DNA of 23,654 nucleotides from Thalassospira sp. UBA1131 (GCF_002311515.1 NZ_DCAO01000091.1:30062-53715), one strand, 5' to 3'. Numbered from the stretch's first letter, positions 8,358-15,369 are shown. Program-made: numbers and translations. The notes: generated by a model not told the origin, from the letters alone.

Positions 8358-9092
8358 ATGTCAAAAGAACCATTCAGCTTCTCTGCCGCCCTTTCCCGCA
8401 TTTCACGTCCTGATGAAGGTCATGACGATGATGTGCTGGAAGTCGGCGAAAGCATGGAGCTTGATGGTGCATCCGAAACAGCCCTCGTTCCCAAACGGAT
8501 CCGCAACCCGGATGCCACCCGTCAGAAGCTTCTGGACGCGGCGTTTGGTGAAATCCGTCGGGCCGGGTTCGGCGGGGCGTCAATCAGCAACATCCTTGAA
8601 CAAAGCGGCTGTACGAAAGGTGCGCTTTATCATCACTTTTCCGGCAAGGCCAAACTGATCAACGCCGTGATCGAGGAATGCCTGCCGGGATATGTTGACG
8701 AGGTCTGGCTGGATGATCTCGAAGGGGCAGAGGATATATTGCCCGTGTTGATGGGGCAGGTGGATCGCTTGGGCAGCGAAAATGCACCGGCAATGCTGGC
8801 AGGCGGATGCCCCTTGGCGCGTCTGGCATCCGGTGCCGGGGAGCTTGATGAAAGCCTGCGCAAGCGTATCGATGGTGTGTATCGTTATTGGCGGCGCGGG
8901 CTTGCGTCCCACATCGGCAAGGCGCAATTCAACAAAACCGTCCGCACCGATATTGAACCCTCGGCCGTTGCGGAATTCATCATTGCTGCCCTGCACGGGT
9001 TCCTGACCCGCCCGCCTGCCTTGCGCAATCTGGAAACCCAGGATTCATTTGCGCGCGAATTTGCCCGCTATCTCAACAATCTTCGGCCTTGA
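8358..9092 (+). CDS. TetR/AcrR family transcriptional regulator
   Basis: A 244-residue regulator. The N-terminal HTH lies at about residues 53-101 (RQKLLDAAFGEIRRAGFGG, then SISNILEQSGCTKGALYHHF), the classic TetR helix 1-4 pattern ending in a YHHF recognition helix. The C-terminal half, about 110-240, is the helical ligand/dimer domain (ALHGFLTRPPALRN near the end). An acidic, probably disordered stretch of about 50 residues precedes the HTH, which is unusual. ATG 8358 has a poor Shine-Dalgarno; an in-frame ATG at 8454 would give 212 aa, nearer to the TetR average. It lies 171 nt upstream of the rhodanese/transporter/Cys-repeat genes on the same strand and may control them or itself. The ligand is unknown. 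Confidence 0.88.
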   Translation: MSKEPFSFSAALSRISRPDEGHDDDVLEVGESMELDGASETALVPKRIRNPDATRQKLLDAAFGEIRRAGFGGASISNILEQSGCTKGALYHHFSGKAKLINAVIEECLPGYVDEVWLDDLEGAEDILPVLMGQVDRLGSENAPAMLAGGCPLARLASGAGELDESLRKRIDGVYRYWRRGLASHIGKAQFNKTVRTDIEPSAVAEFIIAALHGFLTRPPALRNLETQDSFAREFARYLNNLRP

Positions 9093-9263
9093 TCAGACTT
9101 AATAGCTAAAGCCCTTCGTTCTGAATTGCGCAGCACGTACATTCTTGTGTTGTCAGTATTTAATACAAATAATCAATGTAATATTGATTGCATTGACATT
9201 TATTTCTGATGAATTAGGTATATCGCACAAAATCATGATGAATTGATCATTGGAGACAGCCCC
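9093..9263 (+). promoter_or_regulatory. AT-rich promoter region of the rhodanese gene with inverted repeat
   Basis: This stretch is much more AT-rich than its surroundings. AATCAAT (9171-9177) and ATTGATT (9183-9189) are a perfect inverted repeat around GTAAT. A TTGACA at 9193-9198 follows at once, with TATAT at 9219-9223 as a loosely spaced -10 candidate (about 20 nt spacer, so weak). GGAGA at 9252-9256 is the ribosome binding site for ATG 9264. The repeat abutting the -35 box looks like a repressor site. The TetR protein encoded just upstream is the obvious candidate, but this is inference. Confidence 0.45.
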
Positions 9264-10187
9264 ATGCGTTCCCTTATCCTTTCTGCCGTTGCGGCGGTCA
9301 CTTTTGCCTTTGCGGGCAGTGCTGCGCAGGCGGAACGTCTTACCGAAAAGCCGTTGGTTGATGCCAACTGGGTTGCGGACAATCTTGATAACCCGTCGAT
9401 GGTTGTTGTTGATATCCGCTCGCTTACCAAGGACGGCAACCCTTATGAAGCTGGCCACATTCCGGGTGCCGTCTTTGCGCCCTATGGCAAGTTTGGCTGG
9501 CGGGCCAAGGTCAATGATGTGGTTGGCATGCTGCCGCCGGTTGACGTGATTTCCAAACGCATCGGTGCACTTGGCATCGATAATGACAAACAGGTTGTCG
9601 TGGTGCCGGCCGGCCAGAACAGCTCCGACTTTGGTTCTGCCACCCGCGTTTACTGGACCTTCAAGGTGCTTGGTCATGACGCGGTTACCATCCTTGATGG
9701 TGGTCAGCGCGCTTGGCTTGCGGCTGGTAAGGAAGTCTCGACCGATCCGGTCGTGCCAAAGGCCGTTGCCTTTAATGCCAATTTCCGTCCTGAACTTGTT
9801 GCGACCGCCGATGATGTTGCCAAGGCGCGCGCAGAGGGTGTTGCACTTGTCGATGCCCGTCCGGTTTCGCAGTTCAAGGGCGAAGCAAAAAGCGGTGTTG
9901 TCGCCCGTCCGGGTGCCGTACCGGGGGCGAAAAACATTCCGCAGTCAAAGTTTTATAACGATCAGGATGGCGCCTTTGTCGCGGCTGACGTGATCGAAAA
10001 CCTTGTGGCAGACGCCGGTGTTTCCAAGGACAGCAAGGAAATCACCTATTGCAATACCGGTCACTGGGCGTCGGTCGCATGGTTTGGCCTTTCCGAAGTG
10101 ATGGGCAACAAGAACACGGCGATGTATGATGGCTCCATGACCGAATGGGCGGCGGATCCGAACCGCGAAATGGTGATCCCGGAATAA
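9264..10187 (+). CDS. Exported two-domain rhodanese (thiosulfate/3-mercaptopyruvate sulfurtransferase family)
   Basis: A 307-residue sulfurtransferase with a Sec signal peptide (MRSLILSAVAAVTFAFAG, cleavage likely after AQA at 21-23), so it should act in the periplasm. Two tandem rhodanese domains follow: residues about 28-150 (DIRSLTKDGNPYEAGHIPGAVFAPY region) and about 175-300. The first domain has no Cys in its loop (PAGQNSSDFG). The second has the active-site loop YCNTGHWAS with Cys263, the only Cys I see in the protein. Such enzymes move sulfane sulfur from thiosulfate or mercaptopyruvate to a thiol or cyanide acceptor through a Cys persulfide. ATG 9264 has GGAGA 7 nt upstream. Two hairpins separate it from the downstream YeeE/YedE gene on the same strand. 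Donor and acceptor are unknown. Confidence 0.92.
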   Translation: MRSLILSAVAAVTFAFAGSAAQAERLTEKPLVDANWVADNLDNPSMVVVDIRSLTKDGNPYEAGHIPGAVFAPYGKFGWRAKVNDVVGMLPPVDVISKRIGALGIDNDKQVVVVPAGQNSSDFGSATRVYWTFKVLGHDAVTILDGGQRAWLAAGKEVSTDPVVPKAVAFNANFRPELVATADDVAKARAEGVALVDARPVSQFKGEAKSGVVARPGAVPGAKNIPQSKFYNDQDGAFVAADVIENLVADAGVSKDSKEITYCNTGHWASVAWFGLSEVMGNKNTAMYDGSMTEWAADPNREMVIPE

Positions 10188-10200
10188 CCGGATAACCATA

Positions 10201-10217
10201 CGGCTTCCACCAAGCCG
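10201..10217 (+). terminator. Stem-loop after the rhodanese gene
   Basis: CGGCTT (10201-10206) pairs with AAGCCG (10212-10217) around a 5 nt loop, 13 nt after the rhodanese stop. There is no T-run after it, so alone it is more likely an mRNA-stabilising or processing hairpin than a terminator. Confidence 0.4.
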
Positions 10218-10229
10218 CGAACATTCTGG

Positions 10230-10260
10230 ACGGAACCGGTCAGCCGGTTCCGTTTTCATT
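10230..10260 (+). terminator. Rho-independent terminator after the rhodanese gene
   Basis: A perfect 10 bp stem, ACGGAACCGG (10230-10239) with CCGGTTCCGT (10244-10253), closes a TCAG tetraloop and is followed by a T-rich tail (TTTCATTT). This is a strong intrinsic terminator lying 34 nt before the YeeE/YedE start, so the downstream genes depend on read-through or a promoter within this short gap. Confidence 0.8.
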
Positions 10261-10293
10261 TAGATATCTGATTTCAGGTTATTGAGCCTCACC

Positions 10294-11505
10294 ATGTCTG
10301 AAGCGACCTTAAAAGCAAATCCGGCAACACCGGGTTTCACCTTTGACAAAGGACCGGCGGCCATCACCGCCGTCCTGTTTGTCCTTGTCGGTATCGCAAT
10401 TTCACAGGCCGTCGATCTTAAACAGGCCGTGCTTTATGGCCTTGGCGGATTGCTTGGCATTGCGCTTTATCATGCGTCCTTTGGGTTCACCGGCGGTTGG
10501 CGCCGCTTTTCGGTTGAAAAGCGCGGCCGTGCCTTGCGCGCACAGCTTTTGATGATCGGGGTTGCGGCGGCGGCCTTTATCCCGTTGCTGGCGCTTGGCA
10601 ATCCGTTTGGCGGATCGGTCGTTGGGGCGGTTGCGCCTGTTGGCATGTCTGTGCTGATCGGGGCGTTTTTGTTTGGGCTTGGCATGCAGCTTGGTGGCGG
10701 CTGTGGCTCCGGCACGTTGTTCACCGTTGGCGGTGGCAGTGCGCGCATGCTGATCACGCTTGTCTTCTTTATTATTGGTGCGGTGATTGGCACGGCCCAT
10801 CTGCCGATGTGGCTTGAGCTGCCCTCCTTGCCGCCGATGAGCCTTGGCCGTGAATACGGCATTGGTGGCGGGCTTGCCGTGACGTTTGGTGGTCTGGCGC
10901 TGGTGGCGTTGCTGACCATTTGGGTTGAAAAGCGCGCCCATGGCGGGTTGGAAGTTGTTTCAACGGCACCGCGCGAGGGGCTGGCGCGTTTCATCCATGG
11001 CCCATGGCCGATGATCTGGACCGGCTTGCTTTTGGCCGGGCTTAATGTTGCGACGCTTCTGATTGCCGGTCATCCTTGGTCGATCACTTTTGGCTTTGGC
11101 CTTTGGGGCGCAAAGATCGCGCAGGTCATTGGTGTTCCGGTTGAAACCTGGGAATTCTGGAACTGGGCTGGCCCGGCGCGTGCGCTTGGCAATTCGGTCC
11201 TGCAGGATAATACGTCGGTGATGAATTTCGGCATCGTGATCGGGGCAGCATTTGCCGCGGCCCTTGCCGGCAAGTTCGCACCCAAGGTTTCTGTTCCGGT
11301 TGCCTCCCTTATCGCGGCCGCCATTGGCGGGCTTTTGATGGGGTATGGTGCGCGTCTGGCGTTTGGCTGCAATATCGGCGCGTTCTTTAGCGGGATCGCA
11401 TCAGGAAGTGTGCATGGCTGGCTGTGGTTCGTGCTGGCCTTTGCTGGCAGCTGGGTCGGCATTGCGCTGCGTCCTGTCTTTGGAATGGATGGTTTCCGGA
11501 AATGA
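10294..11505 (+). CDS. YeeE/YedE family transporter (TsuA-like, probable thiosulfate/sulfur-compound uptake)
   Basis: A 403-residue polytopic inner-membrane protein with roughly nine or more hydrophobic segments. The two signature motifs of the family are present: LGGGCGSGTLFTVGGGS with Cys137, and RLAFGCNIGAFFSGIASG with Cys359, one in each pseudo-symmetric half. In the characterised homologue TsuA, conserved Cys residues in such motifs relay thiosulfate through the channel by S-H...S contacts; the conclusion that this protein carries thiosulfate or a related sulfur species is by family. The start is ATG 10294; an in-frame TTG at 10282 is possible, and neither has a good Shine-Dalgarno. The stop overlaps the ATG of the Cys-repeat gene by 4 nt. 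The preceding gene encodes an exported rhodanese, which supports a sulfur role. Confidence 0.9.
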   Translation: MSEATLKANPATPGFTFDKGPAAITAVLFVLVGIAISQAVDLKQAVLYGLGGLLGIALYHASFGFTGGWRRFSVEKRGRALRAQLLMIGVAAAAFIPLLALGNPFGGSVVGAVAPVGMSVLIGAFLFGLGMQLGGGCGSGTLFTVGGGSARMLITLVFFIIGAVIGTAHLPMWLELPSLPPMSLGREYGIGGGLAVTFGGLALVALLTIWVEKRAHGGLEVVSTAPREGLARFIHGPWPMIWTGLLLAGLNVATLLIAGHPWSITFGFGLWGAKIAQVIGVPVETWEFWNWAGPARALGNSVLQDNTSVMNFGIVIGAAFAAALAGKFAPKVSVPVASLIAAAIGGLLMGYGARLAFGCNIGAFFSGIASGSVHGWLWFVLAFAGSWVGIALRPVFGMDGFRK

Positions 11506-12161
11506 GCGAGAAAAACACACTCCTGTTTGGTGCGGTCTTCCTTGCGGCAACCGGTGCCGTTGCGCTGGATCACTACAGCCACACCGCAAACATCCCAGCC
11601 ATTGCCAATCCGGCCCCGGCCAAACTTCCGGCAGCGGGCAGTAACCCGTGCGCTGCCAATCCTTGTGCCGCAAATCCCTGCGGGGCGAACCCGTGTGCCG
11701 CGAACCCATGTGCAGCAAACCCGTGTTCAGCGAACCCATGCGCGGCTGGCTACAATCCGTGCGGTGCGAATCCATGTGGTGCGGGCTATAATCCTTGTGC
11801 GGCAAGCCCGTGTGGTGCCAATCCGTGCGCAGCCTACAACCCGTGTGCGGCAGGAAACCCTTGCAGTCCTTCCAGTCCGTGCGGTGGCTTTAACCCCTGT
11901 GGTGTGCGATCGGCTAACCCTTGCGCCGCTGCACCATGCAGCGCCAATCCCTGCGCCGCATTCAATCCGTGCGGCGCTTCCAACCCATGTGCGGCAGGAA
12001 ATCCGTGTGCCGCTTACAACCCGTGTGGTGCGTCGCCCTGTGCTGCCTCGCCCTGTGCCGCGTCTCCGTGCGCGCCATCGGCAAGTAACCCATGTGCTGC
12101 CAGCAATCCGTGTGCAGCCTATAATCCGTGCGGGGCAGGGAACCCTTGTGCGGCATATTGA
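11502..12161 (+). CDS. Exported Cys-rich (N/S)PC-repeat protein, function unknown
   Basis: A 219-residue protein with three parts. Residues 1-5 are polar, about 6-22 form one hydrophobic helix (LLFGAVFLAATGAVAL), either a signal peptide or an N-terminal anchor, and 23-49 are an Ala/Pro-rich linker (HTANIPAIANPAPAKLPAAG). From residue 50 to 216 the protein is nearly all pentapeptide-like repeats of the type NPCAA, NPCGA or YNPCAAG. By hand count it has 30 Cys, each directly preceded by Pro: 24 NPC, 5 SPC and 1 APC. There are no acidic or basic residues in the array apart from one Arg. The ATG lies inside the transporter stop codon (ATGA), so translation is coupled. A longer in-frame ORF from 11424 runs inside the transporter gene and is not needed. 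I do not recognise a characterised homologue. Thiol chemistry suggests a sulfane-sulfur acceptor/store or a Cu/Zn/Cd/Hg-type metal sink; disulfide-linked structure is also possible. Confidence 0.85.
   Translation: MSEKNTLLFGAVFLAATGAVALDHYSHTANIPAIANPAPAKLPAAGSNPCAANPCAANPCGANPCAANPCAANPCSANPCAAGYNPCGANPCGAGYNPCAASPCGANPCAAYNPCAAGNPCSPSSPCGGFNPCGVRSANPCAAAPCSANPCAAFNPCGASNPCAAGNPCAAYNPCGASPCAASPCAASPCAPSASNPCAASNPCAAYNPCGAGNPCAAY
11640..12155 (+). repeat. Degenerate 15-nt tandem repeat encoding NPCAA/NPCGA units
   Basis: About thirty coding units of mostly 15 nt, with 18-24 nt variants carrying Tyr, Phe or Gly-Asn inserts, centre on AAYCCNTGY (Asn-Pro-Cys). The third codon positions vary freely between copies (CCG, CCA, CCT, CCC; TGT, TGC), while the Pro-Cys pair never breaks. 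That pattern indicates selection on the protein rather than recent DNA slippage. The first Cys codon is at 11649 and the array runs to the stop. Confidence 0.85.
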
Positions 12162-12191
12162 TGCCGCCAAAGGCAGCATGCATTTGAAATT

Positions 12192-12228
12192 ACAACGGCA
12201 TGGCAGCGCAATTCTGCTTTGCCGTTGT
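12192..12228 (+). terminator. Long stem-loop after the Cys-repeat gene (possible terminator)
   Basis: ACAACGGCA (12192-12200) pairs with TGCCGTTGT (12220-12228), and an inner GCAG (12203-12206) pairs with CTGC (12214-12217), giving a near-continuous 13 bp hairpin 30 nt after the stop codon. No T-run follows (GTGTAAAACG), so it may be a Rho-independent terminator lacking the tail or a 3' stabiliser. Confidence 0.5.
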
Positions 12229-12485
12229 GTGTAAAACGCGGGGCTGTCAAAAATAAGCTGTTTGACAAGGGGATAAAACTCTGCGCATGGTGTGGCTGTT
12301 ATTTGATCGCTCCAGAAGCGTAGAGGGGAATTAACGCCCCTACTGTCGAGTGGTTAACCCAAGAACGCATTGAAGTATCCAGCTACGCGGGTGCTTCCAG
12401 AACTGCAAGGCGCAGACCTGATTACTAATTTTCACCGGGCGAAGTCCCAGCTGTCTGCAGCCTCCAATTTACGAGTTACCCTTAT
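12229..12485 (+). promoter_or_regulatory. Structured leader/promoter region of the DEAD-box helicase gene
   Basis: With the hairpin before it this makes a 324 nt gap without a plausible gene. TTGACA at 12262-12267 is a good -35 box, with CATGGT (12286-12291) as a poor -10 at 18 nt. Downstream lie at least three short stems: GTAG-A-GGGG (12320-12328) with CCCCTAC (12337-12343), CTGC (12403-12406) with GCAG (12412-12415), and GGG (12437-12439) with CCC (12446-12448). The helicase start is a TTG without a clear Shine-Dalgarno. Long structured 5' leaders are common before cold-shock and RNA-helicase genes, so post-transcriptional control is plausible; a separate small RNA cannot be excluded. No known riboswitch motif is recognised. 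Confidence 0.5.
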
Positions 12486-14303
12486 TTGACCCAGTTTTCC
12501 GAACTCGGCCTCGCCGAGCCGGTCCTTCGCGCGCTTGCCCAAGAAGGCTACGACGCGCCGACCCCGATCCAGGCACAATCCATTCCCTCTCTTCTAGACG
12601 GTAAGGACCTACTTGGTATCGCACAGACCGGTACCGGCAAGACGGCAGCGTTCGCATTGCCGATCCTTGACCGCCTTTCCAAATCCCAAACCCGCACGCC
12701 CAAAGGGGCATGCCGTGTACTTGTTCTTGCGCCGACGCGTGAACTTGCCGCCCAGATTGGCGAAAGTTTCCGTGCCTATGGCCGCTTTCTCAATGTTCGC
12801 ACGGCTGTCGTTGTTGGTGGTGTTGCCCCTGGTCCGCAGATCAAGGCAATAACCCCCGGCGTCGAGGTTCTTGTCGCAACACCTGGTCGTTTGCTTGACC
12901 ATGTCGATAGCGGCAAGCTCAGCCTTAAACATGTTGAAGTGGTGGTGCTTGATGAAGCCGACCACATGCTTGATCTTGGCTTCTTGCCGCCGATCAAGCG
13001 CATCATCAAGATGTTGCCGCGTGATCGCCAGAACCTGTTTTTCTCTGCCACCATGCCGACCCAGATTGGTCAGCTGGCAGGGGACATGCTGTCTGATCCT
13101 GTCAAGGTGTCGGTAACCCCGGTTGCCACCACCCAGGAACGCGTCGAGCAGTCGGTCTATTTGATCGAACGCACGCGCAAGCGTCAGTTGCTGGCAGAGC
13201 TTCTTGATAATCCGGCTTTCAAGCGCACGCTGGTCTTTACCCGGACCAAGCGCGGTGCCGACCGTGTCGCGCGCCATCTTGAAGCCAATAAAATCAGCGC
13301 GGCTGCCATTCATGGCAACAAAAGCCAGAACCAGCGTGAACGTGCTCTGAACGCCTTTAAGGATGGTCAGATCAACGTGCTTGTCGCAACCGATATCGCC
13401 GCGCGCGGTATCGACGTCGATAGCGTGACCCACGTTGTGAACTTCGAACTCCCGAACGTGCCCGAAAGCTATGTTCACCGTATCGGCCGTACGGCCCGCG
13501 GTGGTGCCAGCGGATCGGCGATTGCGTTTTGTGATGAAGAAGAACGTGATCTGCTGCGCGATATCGAAAAAACCACCCGCCAAAGCATTCCGGTGATTGA
13601 TCGCCGTGATGCAAAGGCCGCAGCCGAGCAGGAAGCACTTTCCGACGAAGCGCGTGAAAGCAACCGTGGCCGCCGCAGTAGTGGTGGCAATGGTGGCGGT
13701 CAGTCGCGCGGAAATGGCGGACGTGGTGCATCGGGCGGCAATGGTCGCGGTGGTCGTCCGGCCAATGGCCGGAATGCCCGCAGTGATCGTTCAGATCGCA
13801 GTGATGCGCGCACTTCTGCGCCGCGTCGTGATCGTGATGATGCCCGCAAACAAACGACCCAAAGCCGCGATGGCGCAGACAATGCTTCAAGAGCATCGGC
13901 TGACAAGGCCCCTTCGAACCCGGCGCTGGAAAAATCCAAAAGCCGTTACAAGGGTGGTCTGAAGTCGAAACCTGCCAATGGTCGTGGCGGGAACCCTGAA
14001 AATAGCCCCCGTCAGAATGATGGTGGCAAGCGCCCGACGAAACGCGTTGATTCCAATGGAAATCGTCGCGACGGGGCGAAAGCTGACAATTCAATTTCTT
14101 CCGGTTTGTCCTTTATGGGCAGTGCCGAGGAACGCCGCGCGACTGGTAACGGGAGCAATAGTGCCCGAAATACCGGACCGCAAGGCAAGCGCGGCGGTGT
14201 AAACCGCAATCGCAATCATCGTGGCGTACAGTCCGGCGGGCAGCCGGGTGGTGCGGGCCGCGAAAACACTTCTGGAAAACAGCCGAGGCGTGAACGCGCC
14301 TGA
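12486..14303 (+). CDS. DEAD-box ATP-dependent RNA helicase (RhlE/DeaD-like)
   Basis: A 605-residue helicase with all core motifs: F/Q motif (GYDAPTPIQ, Gln29), Walker A AQTGTGKT (46-53), PTRELA (83-88), GG, TPGR (132-135), DEAD (156-159), SAT (187-189), then the second RecA domain with LVFTRTKRGADRVA, ATDIAARGID and HRIGRTARGG. From about residue 390 the protein becomes a long low-complexity tail of Gly, Asn, Arg, Ser and Asp, probably disordered and RNA-binding. The RhlE group fits best. The start is TTG 12486 (MTQFSELGLAEPVL), the position expected from the family although no Shine-Dalgarno is clear. The likely role is unwinding structured RNA in ribosome assembly or decay, especially in the cold, in line with the cold-shock gene 78 nt downstream. 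Confidence 0.93.
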   Translation: MTQFSELGLAEPVLRALAQEGYDAPTPIQAQSIPSLLDGKDLLGIAQTGTGKTAAFALPILDRLSKSQTRTPKGACRVLVLAPTRELAAQIGESFRAYGRFLNVRTAVVVGGVAPGPQIKAITPGVEVLVATPGRLLDHVDSGKLSLKHVEVVVLDEADHMLDLGFLPPIKRIIKMLPRDRQNLFFSATMPTQIGQLAGDMLSDPVKVSVTPVATTQERVEQSVYLIERTRKRQLLAELLDNPAFKRTLVFTRTKRGADRVARHLEANKISAAAIHGNKSQNQRERALNAFKDGQINVLVATDIAARGIDVDSVTHVVNFELPNVPESYVHRIGRTARGGASGSAIAFCDEEERDLLRDIEKTTRQSIPVIDRRDAKAAAEQEALSDEARESNRGRRSSGGNGGGQSRGNGGRGASGGNGRGGRPANGRNARSDRSDRSDARTSAPRRDRDDARKQTTQSRDGADNASRASADKAPSNPALEKSKSRYKGGLKSKPANGRGGNPENSPRQNDGGKRPTKRVDSNGNRRDGAKADNSISSGLSFMGSAEERRATGNGSNSARNTGPQGKRGGVNRNRNHRGVQSGGQPGGAGRENTSGKQPRRERA

Positions 14304-14327
14304 TTGTTTTTCAAACCCCTATAGGCG

Positions 14328-14342
14328 CACCCACGCGGGGTG
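14328..14342 (+). terminator. Short hairpin between helicase and cold-shock genes
   Basis: CACCC (14328-14332) pairs with GGGTG (14338-14342) around ACGCG, 24 nt after the helicase stop. With no T-tail, it may be a weak attenuator or part of the cold-shock mRNA leader. Confidence 0.3.
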
Positions 14343-14381
14343 TGTCGAAACGCCAATCAATACTCGATAGGAGATCTAAAG

Positions 14382-14591
14382 ATGGCAACTGGTACCGTTA
14401 AATGGTTCAACGCAACTAAAGGTTTTGGTTTCATTCAGCCGGACGAAGGCGGAAATGACGTATTCCTGCACATCAGCGCCGTTGAACGCGCTGGCATGGG
14501 CCACCCGCAGGAAGGCGACAAAATCAACTACGAACTGCGCACCGACTCACGTTCGGGCCGCGTTTCGGCAGATGATCTGACCGCTGCCTAA
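14382..14591 (+). CDS. Cold-shock domain protein (CspA family)
   Basis: A 69-residue single OB-fold protein that binds single-stranded RNA/DNA and melts mRNA secondary structure. TGTVKWFNATKGFGFIQPDE contains RNP1 (KGFGFI, 13-18), and VFLHIS (27-32) is RNP2. Length and motifs are standard for the family. ATG 14382 has AGGAG at 14369-14373, a strong ribosome binding site at 8 nt. It lies 78 nt after the DEAD-box helicase on the same strand and may be partly co-transcribed with it. A strong terminator follows. Several paralogues usually exist per genome, so no specific csp letter is assigned. Confidence 0.95.
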   Translation: MATGTVKWFNATKGFGFIQPDEGGNDVFLHISAVERAGMGHPQEGDKINYELRTDSRSGRVSADDLTAA

Positions 14592-14630
14592 TTCGGCTTG
14601 TCCTTCCTTGTGAAGGGCGCCGTATTAACG

Positions 14631-14668
14631 AAACCCCCATCCGGGAAACCGGGTGGGGGTTTTGTTTT
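14631..14668 (+). terminator. Strong Rho-independent terminator of the cold-shock gene, possibly bidirectional
   Basis: ACCCCCATCCGG (14633-14644) pairs with CCGGGTGGGGGT (14649-14660), a 12 bp stem with one G-T wobble and a GAAA tetraloop, followed by TTTGTTTT. On the minus strand the same stem is followed by a short TTTCGTT, so it can also end transcripts of the convergent FadR-type gene, whose stop is at 14678. Confidence 0.92.
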
Positions 14669-14677
14669 GCGTGCATG

Positions 14678-15355
14678 TCAGGGGCGCAAGAAGGCGATCT
14701 TGGCGCGGGTGGCGGCACTCAGGACATGGAAATGCATGGCATCGCGTGCGCCGGATGGGTTGTGTTCACGCACATAACGCAAGACCTGCTCGTGTTCGGC
14801 AAGCGGGGCGGCAATCGCCTTGGCGTTGGCAAAGGGCAGCATCTGGTTCTCGTGAATGATCTGGGCTGCGGGATGCATGGCCTTGGCAAACATCGGATTG
14901 CCCGACGCCAAAAGAAGAACTTCATGAAATTCCGTATCGGCGGTGGCAGCGGCAATCAGATCATCTGTCTCTAGCGCGTTTCGCATATCGGTGATGCTGG
15001 TCTCAAGCGCATCGAGGTGATCCTTGCTGCGCATCTGGGCCGCAAGGCCGGCAACATAGGGCTCGATCGCAAGCCGGAACTGATAAACCTGTCCGGCCTG
15101 GCGATTTCGGTCCTGACCAATCGGCGGCAGGTTCTGGCGATCGGTGATGTATACGCCTTTTCCGGCGTGGATGTGGATCAGTCCAAGTGCTTCAAGTGTG
15201 GCAAGAGCTTCGCGCAGGCTGGTGCGGCTGATGCCCAATTCGCTTGCCAGATTGCGCTGAGCCGGAAGCGAGTCACCTGCCTTTAGGCCCTTGTTTTTTA
15301 TCAGGTTCCGAATGTCACGTGCGGCGCGTTCCGGGGCGGTTTCACTGCGTGTCAT
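14678..15355 (-). CDS. GntR family regulator, FadR subfamily (FCD domain)
   Basis: A 225-residue regulator. A winged HTH occupies residues about 8-72 (GDSLPAQRNLASELGISRTS, then LREALATLEALGLIHIHAGKG). The all-helical FCD ligand domain occupies about 88-220. The usual FCD metal ligands appear to be intact: Asp140, His144 (DTEFHEVLL), His188 (EHEQVL) and His210 (HFHVLSA), which in the family bind Zn/Ni and help hold carboxylate effectors. ATG 15355 begins MTRSETAPERAARDI. It is divergent from the amino-acid ABC importer operon, with an operator-like palindrome only 15 nt from its start codon. Autoregulation and control of the importer, probably relieved by the imported substrate, are inferred. 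Confidence 0.92.
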   Translation of the reverse strand: MTRSETAPERAARDIRNLIKNKGLKAGDSLPAQRNLASELGISRTSLREALATLEALGLIHIHAGKGVYITDRQNLPPIGQDRNRQAGQVYQFRLAIEPYVAGLAAQMRSKDHLDALETSITDMRNALETDDLIAAATADTEFHEVLLLASGNPMFAKAMHPAAQIIHENQMLPFANAKAIAAPLAEHEQVLRYVREHNPSGARDAMHFHVLSAATRAKIAFLRP

Positions 15356-15369
15356 GTATTGTCCCGCAT

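Noticed and set aside
11424..11501. N-terminal extension of the Cys-repeat protein inside the transporter gene
   Set aside because: The ATG at 11502 overlaps the transporter stop in the usual coupled way and is followed directly by a hydrophobic export segment; the extension would bury it behind 26 Trp/Cys-rich residues.
11640..12155. CRISPR-like array of short repeats
   Set aside because: Units are about 15 nt, adjoin without unique spacers, stay in one reading frame and vary at third codon positions; it is a protein repeat.
11727..12179. 150-codon open frame antisense to the Cys-repeat gene
   Set aside because: It arises from the repeat composition (TGY-rich sense gives ACR/GCR antisense), has low-complexity Arg/Thr/Gly sequence, and no ribosome binding site.
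13372..14094. 240-codon open frame antisense to the helicase tail
   Set aside because: It is His/Arg-rich low-complexity sequence mirroring the repetitive tail, whereas the sense frame carries all DEAD-box motifs.
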